64,000 nucleotides of DNA from Clostridia bacterium (GTDB lineage: Bacteria; Bacillota; Clostridia; TANB77; CAG-508). Location: assembly GCA_017430135.1 (NCBI GenBank), contig JAFRNM010000018.1, forward strand, positions 62,001-126,000. The letters are read 5' to 3'. The translations under genes were made by a program, and so were the position numbers. Positions 55,426 to 63,958 of the stretch are shown in pieces. The first letter of the stretch is position 1, and each line of letters opens with the position of its first letter. Below the pieces are notes generated by a model. It had not been told where the DNA came from. It saw nothing but the letters and a program-made list of their open reading frames with translations, and made no database searches.

Positions 55426-55645
55426 TACTTTTTTGAAAATTTTTTTAATTTTTTTTAAAAATTTTTTTATCCACATTTTTTCCACACATTGTCCACATTT
55501 TTTAATTTTTAAATTCGCAGTATTCGTTTTACCATTTTTAGCCTTTTTCATTATAAGTTCGTGTCAATTTTTTTATATACTTGTTATACTTTAACTAGAA
55601 ATATATATTTTATAATCTAATAAAAAGAAAGGAATGTTATTTGTT

Positions 55646-56020
55646 ATGACAAAAAATGAACAAATTTACAGAAAAAGTATTGGAGATAGAATAAAACTTG
55701 CTCGTTCACAAACAGATTATACTCAAGAAGACCTTGCTGAGAAATTGCAATTATCTTCTAGGTATATTAGCCAATTAGAAAGAGGAATTGCATTCGGTAG
55801 CGCCACAACAATTGTTAATATTTGTAAAGCATTAAATATCAGTTCTGATTTCTTATTTAGCGATATTATAAATAATGAAGCTCCAACCTTTAATAAAATG
55901 GTTAAAGAAAACTTTTTAGAAGATTACCTTGCACTTGACGAATATAATAAAGAAGTTATTCATGCATTGGCTAAACAATTAGTTAAAATGCAAAAAGATG
56001 ATAAAAAGAAAATAAGTTAA
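55646..56020 (+). CDS. XRE-family transcriptional regulator
   Basis: A 124-residue regulator with an N-terminal helix-turn-helix (GDRIKLARSQTDYTQEDLAEKLQ then LSSRYISQLERGIAFGS). The ATG at 55646 is used because the upstream in-frame ATG (55634) lies inside the AAAGGA site. The C-terminal helices (EDYLALDEYNKEVIHALAKQLVKM) resemble those of the regulator at 41747. It is divergent from mraZ and is followed by a large palindrome; its target is unknown. Confidence 0.82.
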   Translation: MTKNEQIYRKSIGDRIKLARSQTDYTQEDLAEKLQLSSRYISQLERGIAFGSATTIVNICKALNISSDFLFSDIINNEAPTFNKMVKENFLEDYLALDEYNKEVIHALAKQLVKMQKDDKKKIS

Positions 56021-56029
56021 AATTTAAAA

Positions 56030-56138
56030 AACAATCTGGGGACACCCTTGAATTTGGGGACACTCTTAAAAATCAAGGTTTTCCAAAAACCTTGATTTTT
56101 AAGAGTGTCCCCAAATTCAAGGGTGTCCCCAGATTGTT
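56030..56138. repeat. Largest perfect palindromic repeat
   Basis: Arms of about 52 bases, beginning AACAATCTGGGGACACCC, then TTGAATTTGGGGACAC, TCTTAAAAATCAAGG and TTTT, pair perfectly around a TCCA centre. The right end AGATTGTTCATTTTTC is shared with the copy at 50103-50188. It lies between the convergent XRE and M15-type genes and could act as a bidirectional terminator. Confidence 0.92.
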
Positions 56139-56149
56139 CATTTTTCTTT

Positions 56150-56830
56150 TTAATTTATCGTAGTACTTGTTGCACCAGTTCCTACCACATCTTCTTGCAA
56201 TGCTCGCCAAGTGTTGCAACCTACTATTCCATCTGGTGCTAACCCTTTTCTTCTCTGATATGCTATTACTGCATTTTGTGTTGCTTGCCCAAATATTCCA
56301 TCTAAACTACCTGTTGTAAATCCTAATGTGTTTAAATCATCTTGTGCTATACAGACATAGTTGCTTATGCTTCCTCTTTTTAATTGTGGATATCCCCCTG
56401 TTGGACATGCAGGAGTTCCAAATCTTTTGTCAAAATGCACCCATGTTGGTGTAATGCTTAAAGGTTCTACGTAGGACCAAATACCTGAATTTCTTGCTGA
56501 ATTCCATAATCTATTTCTTTGTGTTTGAGTTAGTGTTTGCCCAACATCAAAAGCCACACCGGCATAATGCTGCGACTGGTTCCCATGCCCACCTTCATAC
56601 GGTCTTTTGAATGCAAATCCAACTGGTATTGGTGCGCCATATATATATCTTTGACTATTCCAGCTTTGCATTGTCCTTTTTGTTGTCCACAAAATATTAC
56701 TTCTACTAGAGCCACGAAATTCCCTTACCCTTAATGTACCATTTGTATTATAAGGCATTGGCTCATTTTCGCCCCTATAATAGTTTTCCATTCTATTTGT
56801 ATCATTGTTAAATACAATTATTCTTGCCAC
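56150..56830 (-). CDS. M15-type peptidoglycan peptidase with C-terminal peptidoglycan-binding domain
   Basis: A 226-residue protein. I start at GTG 56830 (AAAGGAG seven bases before), since the longer frame starts inside the hairpin. Residues 80-155 contain SQHYAGVAFDVG (zinc His and Asp of the SxHxxGxAxD motif) and WVHFD (third ligand), as in D-Ala-D-Ala carboxypeptidases of family M15. Residues 155-220 form a PG_binding_1 domain (VCIAQDDLNTLGFTTGSLDG, FGQATQNAVIAYQRRKGL). There is no clear signal peptide, so export may be non-classical, or it acts after mother-cell lysis. Its ribosome-binding site is buried in a hairpin. Confidence 0.82.
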   Translation of the reverse strand: MARIIVFNNDTNRMENYYRGENEPMPYNTNGTLRVREFRGSSRSNILWTTKRTMQSWNSQRYIYGAPIPVGFAFKRPYEGGHGNQSQHYAGVAFDVGQTLTQTQRNRLWNSARNSGIWSYVEPLSITPTWVHFDKRFGTPACPTGGYPQLKRGSISNYVCIAQDDLNTLGFTTGSLDGIFGQATQNAVIAYQRRKGLAPDGIVGCNTWRALQEDVVGTGATSTTIN

Positions 56831-56834
56831 AAAA

Positions 56835-56880
56835 AAATCTCCTTTCATAAAATATCAATATATTTTATGAAAGGGGATTT
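56835..56880 (-). terminator. Hairpin between sortase and M15 gene, overlapping the ribosome-binding site
   Basis: On the minus strand AAATCCCCTTTCATAAAATA pairs with TATTTTATGAAAGGAGATTT, then seven T. It looks like a terminator of the sortase gene, but its 3' arm contains the AAAGGAG site of the next gene, so read-through mRNA would have a masked start. Confidence 0.7.
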
Positions 56881-56893
56881 GATTTTGTTATTT

Positions 56894-57673
56894 TTATTCT
56901 TCCGCTCTTGCTTTGAAAATCCACCTATATTGGCTGTCGTTTGTACACGTAATAAGTGTAACTTCTTTTTTTCCTCCAGTTAATTGACTTGTGCAATTAA
57001 CATTTTGTGGTTCAACTGTATATTTATCATATATTTTATATGTGACTTCTCTACCATTTACTTCTGTTATTGTAAATGTATCTCCTATTTCAAGGGTTGG
57101 CACCTTGCTGAAGAATAATTGATTTCTATAATTATGTCCTATTATACAATAGTTACCAACTTCATTTATATTTCCACCCCAAAATTTACATGGTGATATT
57201 TTTAAAAGTGCGTCTGTTTCTTCTGTGCTCATCGTTTCCCCTTCTAGAATCGGATAATTCAAGTCTATTTTAGGAATACTGATAGTTGCTAAACTTCTGT
57301 ATTTATAGCCACCAGAAGTCTTTTTATTATAAGATGTATCTATATTTGCATAGCTCAAATTTGGATCAGTATTTTCTTCTACTATTTCTTCCACTTTTTC
57401 ATAGCTTTGAGAAGAATCATCTAAAACAACTACTAGTACATTTGAGTCTTTTCTTATAGTATTGTCAACATTTTCAGCAACTTCTGACATTTGTATTAAA
57501 ATATCTTGTGAAATTTCCTCACCTTTATTTCTATCATATTCAGCATATATATACACTGAAATCAATGCAATTATTAGAAAAATTGAAAATATGAAATTAA
57601 ATTTATATATATGCTTTTTTCTTTTCAATTCTGGAGTAACATATAATTTTTTTGTTACCAAAATTTGATTCAT
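56894..57673 (-). CDS. Sortase
   Basis: A 259-residue transpeptidase that attaches surface proteins to the wall or joins pilin subunits. A membrane helix (about 25-44, FNFIFSIFLIIALISVYIYA) is followed by a linker and the sortase barrel. The catalytic residues are His180 (IIGHNYRN), Cys243 (TLITCTND) and Arg250 (QYRWIF). The TLITC motif is shared by classes B-E; exact class is unclear. It is the only sortase in the window, making the adhesin at 15454 a possible substrate despite its unusual C-terminus. Confidence 0.88.
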   Translation of the reverse strand: MNQILVTKKLYVTPELKRKKHIYKFNFIFSIFLIIALISVYIYAEYDRNKGEEISQDILIQMSEVAENVDNTIRKDSNVLVVVLDDSSQSYEKVEEIVEENTDPNLSYANIDTSYNKKTSGGYKYRSLATISIPKIDLNYPILEGETMSTEETDALLKISPCKFWGGNINEVGNYCIIGHNYRNQLFFSKVPTLEIGDTFTITEVNGREVTYKIYDKYTVEPQNVNCTSQLTGGKKEVTLITCTNDSQYRWIFKARAEE

Positions 57674-57764
57674 TATTTTTTTCTCCTAACAATATTTTCT
57701 CAAAAATATTATATCATATAAAATTGTAATTTGGAATAGCTTAAAAGAATTTTTTGTTTTTTTA

Positions 57765-57811
57765 AAACTTTTTGGGACACCCTTGAAAAGCAAGGGTGTC
57801 CCAAAAAGTTT
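57765..57811. repeat. Palindromic repeat after rsmA
   Basis: AAACTTTTTGGGACACCCTT and its complement form 21-base arms around a five-base centre (AAAAG). It lies just after the rsmA stop and may act as its terminator. Confidence 0.88.
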
Positions 57812-57819
57812 CCAAGAAA

Positions 57820-58677
57820 TTAATTAATTGAATCTGATAATTCTGCATAATCCTCAAGTGTAAGTTTTTCTCCTCTTACATTTAAATCTAACCCAACTTG
57901 TTCAAATATTTTTGTAGCTTGTTCTTTGTTTTCAAATATTCCATTTAATACTAATGCATTTAAAAGTGTTTTTCTTCTTTGTAAAAATGCGCATTTTATA
58001 ATTTTAAACATTTTTTCTGAATTTTCTACTTTTATATTTGGTTTTTTTCTAATTTTTAGTTTTAGTACTTTTGATGTTACTTCAGGTTCAGGGATGAATG
58101 AAGTTTTGTCTACCTCCATTATTCCTTCTGGCTCTGAATAGTAATTTATACTATATGTTATTGCTCCACAATTTTTTCCACCTGGCTTATCTATTAGTCT
58201 ATCTGCTACTTCTTTTTGAATCATTATTGTTATGCTTTCTATATCTAATCTATCTTCTAAAAGTTTCATAACAATAGGAGTTGTTATATAATATGGCAAA
58301 TTTGCAACAATTTTTACATTTTCAATTTCTTGAGTTTTCTTTTCATTATCTATTATTTCATTTAGGTTCAATTTTAAAACATCTTCATTTATAATTTCTA
58401 AATTTTTATATAGCATGAACCTGTCTTTTAAAACTCTTACCATATTTTCGTCTAATTCAACACATATTACCTTTTTAGCTTTTTCAAGCAAGAATTCTGT
58501 TAATGTTCCTAATCCTGGTCCTATTTCAATTACTAAATCTTTTGATGTTATTTGTGCTGAATTTACAATTGTTTCTAAAACTTCTTTGTTTATCAAAAAG
58601 TTCTGTCCTAAACTTTTATTAGCTTTTAAATTATATTTATTTAAAATAAACTTTGTTTCTTTAGCTATATTTTCCAT
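57820..58677 (-). CDS. rsmA: 16S rRNA (adenine(1518)/adenine(1519)-N6)-dimethyltransferase
   Basis: A 285-residue SAM-dependent enzyme (KsgA) that dimethylates two adenines near the 3' end of 16S rRNA. Motifs: NKSLGQNFLINKEVLE, VIEIGPGLGTLTEFLLEKA (SAM), VIVANLPYYITTPIV (catalytic NLPY) and FLQRRKTLLNAL near the end. Length is normal. It diverges from the PBP gene at 58879. Confidence 0.95.
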   Translation of the reverse strand: MENIAKETKFILNKYNLKANKSLGQNFLINKEVLETIVNSAQITSKDLVIEIGPGLGTLTEFLLEKAKKVICVELDENMVRVLKDRFMLYKNLEIINEDVLKLNLNEIIDNEKKTQEIENVKIVANLPYYITTPIVMKLLEDRLDIESITIMIQKEVADRLIDKPGGKNCGAITYSINYYSEPEGIMEVDKTSFIPEPEVTSKVLKLKIRKKPNIKVENSEKMFKIIKCAFLQRRKTLLNALVLNGIFENKEQATKIFEQVGLDLNVRGEKLTLEDYAELSDSIN

Positions 58678-58878
58678 TTATTATTTCCTCTTTCTAAATT
58701 TATTTTAAATAGAATATATAAATTTTCAATTTATATATTCTATTTAATAAAAATTATTAAGACAATTATACCACAAAATAAATAAAAAATAAATATTGCA
58801 ATTTTAGTTTTAATAATATAAAATATTATTAAAACTAAAGAAAGGAGAATTTGCTATTTTTATTAGCAATATTTAATA

Positions 58879-61248
58879 ATGAATAAAAAAAATTCAAAGA
58901 AAAAAAATAACTCCAAAAAGAGCAAAAATAATATAGTAGGAAAAACTATAAATAATATTTTAAATAATACCGGCAAGTCCAATCAGCCGAAGAAAAGCAA
59001 CTCTAAAGTAATTAAAATGGACAATCCGTTTGAAACTCAAAATTTAATACACACAAAAAAACTTAGGAATATCTTTATTATAATTTTAATTATTATGATT
59101 CTTTTAATTATTAGACTTGGATATTTGCAATTTATTCAAGGTAATGAACTAAAAGAATATGCTTATCAACAGCAAACTATTAATAAAGAAATTAGTCCAA
59201 AGCGTGGTAAAATATATGATTCTACTGGGAAAGCTTTAGCAATTAGTGCAAGAGTTGACACTGTTACTATAAATCCTTCTAGAATAAAAGATAGTAAAGA
59301 TGATGAAGAAAAAACTAAAGAGTTAAAAGAAAAAGTTGCAAAAGCTTTTTCTGAAATATTCGAATTAGATTATGATACTGTTTTAGAAAAGGTAAGTAGT
59401 AAATCACAATTCCAAACTATTGCTAAAAAAGTTGAACAAGACAAGATTGATAAATTAAAGCAATGGATGAAAGAAAACAAAATATCTGATGGTATAAATA
59501 TTGATGAAGATTCAAAAAGATATTATCCATACGATTCTGTGGCATCAGCAATTTTAGGATTTTGTGGTACTGATAACCAAGGTATAACCGGAATCGAAAG
59601 CAAATGGGACGATGTACTAACAGGAACTCCTGGAAAACTTATAAGTTCACAAGGTAGTAACTTACAAGAAATTCCAGATTCACAAGAAAAATATATTCCT
59701 GCCGAAAATGGAAGTGACATCACTTTATCAATAAACTGGTATATTCAAACTATTGTAGAAAAATATTTGAAACAAGCTGTTGATGAAAATAATTGTGAAA
59801 GAGGCGGAAATTGTATTGTAATGAATCCAAAAACTGGTGATATTCTTGCAATGGCATCTTATCCAGACTATAATCTTAACACACCATTTACTCCAAATGA
59901 AACTCTAGCCAAAGTTTATGATTCTCTTTCAGATGAAGATAAAAATACAGAAATCCAAAAAATGTGGAGAAACAAGTCTGTTCAAGACCTATATGAACCT
60001 GGTTCAACATTTAAAGTTATAACATCAGCTGTCGCTATTGAAGAAAATATTACAACCCCAAATGTTCCTGGAGAGTTTGTCTGCACAGGATATGAACATG
60101 TTGCAGATAGTAATATTGCATGCTGGAGAAGCTACAACCCTCATGGATACCAAAGTTTAACACAGGCTCTTGGAAATTCTTGTAACCCTGCCTTTATGCA
60201 ACTAGGAAAAAGAATTGGAGCTCCTACTCTTTATAAATATTATAAAGCTTTCGGGTTAATGGATAAAACTGGCGTTGGTCTTTCAGGAGAAGAAAATAGT
60301 TTATTTACTGCATTAGACAAGGTGGGACCTGTAGAACTTGCAACAATGTCTTTTGGACAAAGATTGAATATTACTCCATTGCAAATGGCTACAGCTATAT
60401 GTGCAGTTGCTAACGATGGTTATTTAATGCAACCTAGAATTGTTAAATCTATTACAAATACGGATACAGGAGCCGTTACAGACGTTGAACCCGTAACAGT
60501 TAGACAAGTAATTTCTAAAAAAACATCAGAAGAAGTTCGAGAAATGATGCATTATGTTGCAACAAAAGGAACAGGGCAAAACGCTCAAGTTACTGGATAT
60601 TCTATTGGTGGTAAAACTGGTACATCTGAACCACCAAGCAATAGAAAAGATGATGGTTATGTTGCATCTTATGTTGCCATTTCACCTGTTGAGGATACAC
60701 AAGTTGTACTTTTATTAACTCTATATAAGCCACCTGCAAACAATCACCAAGGTGGAACACTAGCTGGACCAGTAGTTTCTCAAATGTTATCTGAAATATT
60801 GCCTTACTTAAATGTTACTTCAACTTCACCAACTGGCAATAACAACACAAATGAAAATTTAATTACTGTTCCGGAAGTAAGAAATAAAACAATTGCAGAA
60901 GCTCAAAAAATATTAGAAGAAGCAGGATTTACTGTGAAAATCTCTACAACAGGTGATGTTAATACTGAACTTGTTACAGACCAAACGCCAAAACCTGGAA
61001 TAGCATTAAACAAAAAATCTATTATTTATTTATATGATAAAAGTGCTGTTGCAAATTCAACAACTGTTCCAGATTTAAAAAATATGAATCTTACAGACGC
61101 AACAGAAGCTTTAAGAGAGAAAGGATTAAATATTACTTACGAAGGTAATGGTATTGTAATTTCTCAAGAATATAGTAAAGATACTCAAATACCAGAGGGG
61201 TCTGTTGTAAATGTTATTTTAAAAGCAAAATTAACAGATGCTCATTAA
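58879..61248 (+). CDS. Class B penicillin-binding protein with two PASTA domains
   Basis: A 789-residue transpeptidase. A Lys/Asn/Ser-rich cytoplasmic stretch (1-55) precedes the membrane helix (IFIIILIIMILLIIRLGYL, about 63-82). The dimerisation domain (SPKRGKIYDSTGKALAIS) and transpeptidase motifs follow: STFK in YEPGSTFKVI, SCN in GNSCNPAF and KTGTSE. Two C-terminal PASTA domains are at about 655-785. It is a paralogue of the protein at 50825. One of the pair is probably the division FtsI and the other the sporulation SpoVD. The AAAGGAG site lies about 30 bases before the ATG, with a TTGCTA ... TAGCAA hairpin between them, which could bring the two together. Confidence 0.9.
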   Translation: MNKKNSKKKNNSKKSKNNIVGKTINNILNNTGKSNQPKKSNSKVIKMDNPFETQNLIHTKKLRNIFIIILIIMILLIIRLGYLQFIQGNELKEYAYQQQTINKEISPKRGKIYDSTGKALAISARVDTVTINPSRIKDSKDDEEKTKELKEKVAKAFSEIFELDYDTVLEKVSSKSQFQTIAKKVEQDKIDKLKQWMKENKISDGINIDEDSKRYYPYDSVASAILGFCGTDNQGITGIESKWDDVLTGTPGKLISSQGSNLQEIPDSQEKYIPAENGSDITLSINWYIQTIVEKYLKQAVDENNCERGGNCIVMNPKTGDILAMASYPDYNLNTPFTPNETLAKVYDSLSDEDKNTEIQKMWRNKSVQDLYEPGSTFKVITSAVAIEENITTPNVPGEFVCTGYEHVADSNIACWRSYNPHGYQSLTQALGNSCNPAFMQLGKRIGAPTLYKYYKAFGLMDKTGVGLSGEENSLFTALDKVGPVELATMSFGQRLNITPLQMATAICAVANDGYLMQPRIVKSITNTDTGAVTDVEPVTVRQVISKKTSEEVREMMHYVATKGTGQNAQVTGYSIGGKTGTSEPPSNRKDDGYVASYVAISPVEDTQVVLLLTLYKPPANNHQGGTLAGPVVSQMLSEILPYLNVTSTSPTGNNNTNENLITVPEVRNKTIAEAQKILEEAGFTVKISTTGDVNTELVTDQTPKPGIALNKKSIIYLYDKSAVANSTTVPDLKNMNLTDATEALREKGLNITYEGNGIVISQEYSKDTQIPEGSVVNVILKAKLTDAH

Positions 61249-61249
61249 G

Positions 61250-61280
61250 TTAACTTTTTGAGAGTGTCCCAAAAAGTTAA
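61250..61280. repeat. Short palindromic repeat after the PBP gene
   Basis: TAACTTTTTGAGAGTGTCCC then AAAAAGTTA. One module of the dispersed family, just after the PBP stop. Confidence 0.75.
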
Positions 61281-61282
61281 CC

Positions 61283-61316
61283 AAAACAAAAGCAGGAGAA
61301 AATCCTGCTTTTGTTT
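61283..61316 (+). terminator. Terminator of the class B PBP gene
   Basis: AAAACAAAAGCAGGA, GAAAA, TCCTGCTTTTGTTT, then CATTTT. Confidence 0.85.
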
Positions 61317-61349
61317 CATTTTGCAAAAATATAAATTCCTATTAGACTA

Positions 61350-61871
61350 TTAAATAATTCCTATAAATAAATATTCTTTGGTATTATATTTATAATCTAT
61401 TTTTTCTCTTTGGTGAAGGTTTTTCATTTGTTTTTCATCTTTCATTTCTTCTTTTAGTTTCTTTAAATCAATGATATCGATATCTGATGCTTTCCAAATT
61501 TTGTTGTTTTTGCTAAGCAATTGTAATGTATATTTTTGAACACAATTAGGATATTGATTTATGTTTTCACTTTTTATACTGGCTTTATTCAGATAAAACT
61601 TTCCATGAATATTGTAATTTTCCTCACAAAATTGCCAGTAACAAAACAATGATTGCTTTACATCATCACCTGTAATTGTTTTTATAAAAACAGTATAATT
61701 CGTAAAGTCTTCTAGCATAACATTAAATTCATACAATACAAAATTATATTCCATCATCTTATTTAATCTACACTTTCCCAAATATGTAAATTTAAGAACT
61801 TTTTTATTAAACAATTTATTAAATATTTTTTTTAATTGGTTTTTATCAATTTTTATCATAACTTTTTGCAT
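61350..61871 (-). CDS. Hypothetical protein coupled to the Rpn-like nuclease gene
   Basis: A 173-residue basic, Lys/Asn-rich protein that I do not recognise. I start at ATG 61871, which overlaps the preceding stop as TAATG; the in-frame TTG at 61892 lies within the upstream gene. The sequence (KFTYLGKCRLNKMMEYNFVL; GKFYLNKASIKSENINQ) looks like a mixed beta domain. There are no clear motifs. The tight overlap with the Rpn-like gene implies joint function or decay together. Confidence 0.6.
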   Translation of the reverse strand: MQKVMIKIDKNQLKKIFNKLFNKKVLKFTYLGKCRLNKMMEYNFVLYEFNVMLEDFTNYTVFIKTITGDDVKQSLFCYWQFCEENYNIHGKFYLNKASIKSENINQYPNCVQKYTLQLLSKNNKIWKASDIDIIDLKKLKEEMKDEKQMKNLHQREKIDYKYNTKEYLFIGII

Positions 61872-62485
61872 TATATTTTCTCTTCCCTCCAATAATCTTT
61901 TAATAAATCATCCAGTTTCCTAATATTTTCATATTTTTTTATTGCTTTTCTTACAAGTTTCTTGTTATCTCCTTTTAAGTATATTCCCCATGCCTCTTCC
62001 TTTGTTAATTTTTTATCTTCATCTATAATAAATTTTGGAAGTTCTATAACATGCATATGTACTTCTTCTAAAATATTATCATTTATAGCATTGGTTTTTA
62101 ATTTTATTATTTTATGAAAATTTGTTGAACTAAAAAACGACATATCTAAAATATTTATTGTAATTGTTTTTGCTAATCTTCTACCATCTTTATATAACAC
62201 TTGATTTGAATGAATTTTAGCATAATACAATAACATTTTGCTTTGAATATAATTACCATCTATAATTTGAATACCAACATTGAACTCTTTATTTTCTTTG
62301 GTAATAACTCTTACATCTACAATTCCATAGGATTTACTATTATCAGGATTCTGATTGATTTTTAAAGTACTTATTTGGATTTTTAAAAAAGTTTCAATAA
62401 AATCTGCAATAATATCTTTGCATTTTTCTGAATTTAATATTTTGCGTAAAACTAAATTACTATTTTTTATAAATTTTCTGTTCAT
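61871..62485 (-). CDS. Rpn/PD-(D/E)XK nuclease family protein, probably inactive
   Basis: A 204-residue protein of the recombination-promoting nuclease (transposase-like PD-(D/E)XK) group. The recognisable core is YGIVDVRVITKENKEFNVGIQII, where active members have D-x-R ... E-I/V-Q; here the Glu is Gly (NVGIQ). IHSNQVLYKDGRRLAKTITINIL and the EEAWGIYLKGD C-terminal region are also family features. The loss of the catalytic Glu suggests it no longer cuts DNA. It is shorter than typical members (about 280-300 residues). The GGAGG site lies about 40 bases before the ATG, so the start is uncertain. Confidence 0.72.
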   Translation of the reverse strand: MNRKFIKNSNLVLRKILNSEKCKDIIADFIETFLKIQISTLKINQNPDNSKSYGIVDVRVITKENKEFNVGIQIIDGNYIQSKMLLYYAKIHSNQVLYKDGRRLAKTITINILDMSFFSSTNFHKIIKLKTNAINDNILEEVHMHVIELPKFIIDEDKKLTKEEAWGIYLKGDNKKLVRKAIKKYENIRKLDDLLKDYWREEKI

Positions 62486-62804
62486 ACTTTATACAAATTT
62501 AGTGCACTAAAAATTTTAACCTCCTTCTTTATTATTTTAGGTGAAAAAATTCAAAGTGGCCAAAAAAGTTATAACTTTAAATTAAAGTAACATTTTATTG
62601 GGCATATTAGATTAATAATTTTGAATAAAATTGTTACGAAAGAAATTATATAATTCTGCATAAAGTATATACATAATTTGTTGCTTTGTCAATTATTTTT
62701 TTCGATATTTTTCCCCTTTTCATCGCAAAATTCGACAAAAATACAATGTATAAGTTAAGTTAAATCAAAAAAATGCAATTTTCATTGCATTTTTTAGTTT
62801 ATTT
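62486..62804. other. Intergenic gap between the Rpn-like and WalR-like genes
   Basis: About 320 AT-rich bases holding the leader of the Rpn-like gene and the terminator of the regulator gene (62767-62795). A weak AAAGTGGCCAAAAAAGTT near 62553 may be a decayed dispersed repeat. Nothing else is supported. Confidence 0.45.
62767..62795 (-). terminator. Terminator of the response regulator gene
   Basis: AAAAAATGCAAT, TTTC, ATTGCATTTTTT. A symmetric stem just after the stop at 62805. Confidence 0.8.
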
Positions 62805-63551
62805 TTATTTAGATACAATATAATATCCTACACTTCTTTTTGTAATTAGAATTTGTGGTGTAGATGTATCTTTTTCTATTTTTTCTCTTATTCTTCTAAC
62901 TGTTACATCTACTGTTCTTATATCTCCATAATATTCATATCCCCAAACTTTTTCAAGAAGTGTTTCTCTTGTTACTACTTGTCCTGGTGTACTAGCAAGG
63001 AACTTAAGAACTTCAAATTCTCTTAGAGTTAAATCAATTACTTCTCCTCTAACTTTTACTTCAAATTTGTCTAAATCTAATTCTAATTCTCCTACAACTA
63101 TTTTTTGTGTTTTAATTTTTTCTTCTTCAGGTTCGCTTTCTGGTTTAACATTTGCAATCATTGAAGCATCAACTTTTCTTAAGTTTGCTTTTACTCTTGC
63201 TACTAATTCTCTAATGCTAAATGGTTTTGTAATATAATCATCTGCTCCTAATTCTAAACCAAGAATTTTGTCTATTTCTTCATCTTTAGCTGTAAGCATA
63301 ATTATTGGAATATTTAAAGAATTTTTTATTCTTTTACATACAGAAAGACCATCTAGTTTTGGCAACATTATATCTAATAAAATTAAATTTGGTTTTTGTT
63401 CTAAAGCAATCTCAACAGCAGCAACACCATCATTTGCTTGAATTATGTTGTACCCTTCTTTTTTTAAATTAAATTCCAACATATCTCTGATTGGTTGCTC
63501 ATCATCAACAACTAATATTGTTTTTTGTTCCTTTTCTAAATTTTCTTCCAT
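62805..63551 (-). CDS. OmpR-type response regulator, WalR/PhoP-like
   Basis: A 248-residue two-component regulator. The receiver domain (11-125) has the acidic pair DD at 16-17, phospho-acceptor Asp60 (LILLDIMLP) and Lys109 (ITKPF). The linker is longer than usual and acidic (ESEPEEEKIK). The winged-helix domain reads LTLREFEVLKFLASTPGQVV and EYYGDIRTVDVTVRRIREKIE, which is close to WalR (YycF), the essential wall regulator. No kinase gene follows within the next 300 bases, unlike standard walRK, so PhoP-like is the alternative. Confidence 0.85.
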   Translation of the reverse strand: MEENLEKEQKTILVVDDEQPIRDMLEFNLKKEGYNIIQANDGVAAVEIALEQKPNLILLDIMLPKLDGLSVCKRIKNSLNIPIIMLTAKDEEIDKILGLELGADDYITKPFSIRELVARVKANLRKVDASMIANVKPESEPEEEKIKTQKIVVGELELDLDKFEVKVRGEVIDLTLREFEVLKFLASTPGQVVTRETLLEKVWGYEYYGDIRTVDVTVRRIREKIEKDTSTPQILITKRSVGYYIVSK

Positions 63552-63659
63552 TTGGCATCCACCTTTCTCTTATTAGATATATATTTTATATCATACTTCT
63601 TTTTAATATACAAGTTTTTTTGAAAAAATTTTCTTTATATTTTTATGCAGATTTAATAA

Positions 63660-63695
63660 GGCTAAGTTCTTTTGAATTTGAACTTAGCCCTGTTT
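63660..63695 (-). terminator. Hairpin after the gene at 63720
   Basis: GGCTAAGTTC, a ten-base loop and GAACTTAGCC. Weak T runs on both sides. It separates the small hypothetical gene from the regulator gene. Confidence 0.65.
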
Positions 63696-63719
63696 TATCA
63701 AATAAGAAAACTGTCTAAT

Positions 63720-63929
63720 TTAAATTGACTCATCAAATAATTCTTCTTCATTTTCATAATCATTTGGTATTTCTAACCATTCTTTTGGAAAATTATTTAT
63801 TCTCTCAATTTTAAGTTCTAATAAATAGTCGTCTCCTGTGTCTTCGCATTTTAAATATTTTATTTCATCATTTTCCAAATATACTTTTACGCTACTCCCA
63901 TCATGTAATTTAAAATGTTCAAAATACAT
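63720..63929 (-). CDS. Small acidic hypothetical protein
   Basis: A 69-residue soluble, acidic protein (MYFEHFKLHDGSSVKVYLEN ... NEEELFDESI). A GAAGGAAAATTA site precedes the ATG. No family recognised. Its start lies 29 bases after the stop of another minus-strand gene that enters from the right edge, so they may form an operon. Confidence 0.55.
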   Translation of the reverse strand: MYFEHFKLHDGSSVKVYLENDEIKYLKCEDTGDDYLLELKIERINNFPKEWLEIPNDYENEEELFDESI

Positions 63930-63958
63930 TAATTTTCCTTCAATGAATTCAAAACCTC

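Noticed and set aside
55330-55551. Minus-strand ORF upstream of mraZ
   Set aside because: It runs across the promoter and MraZ boxes and is made of Lys/Asn low-complexity sequence.
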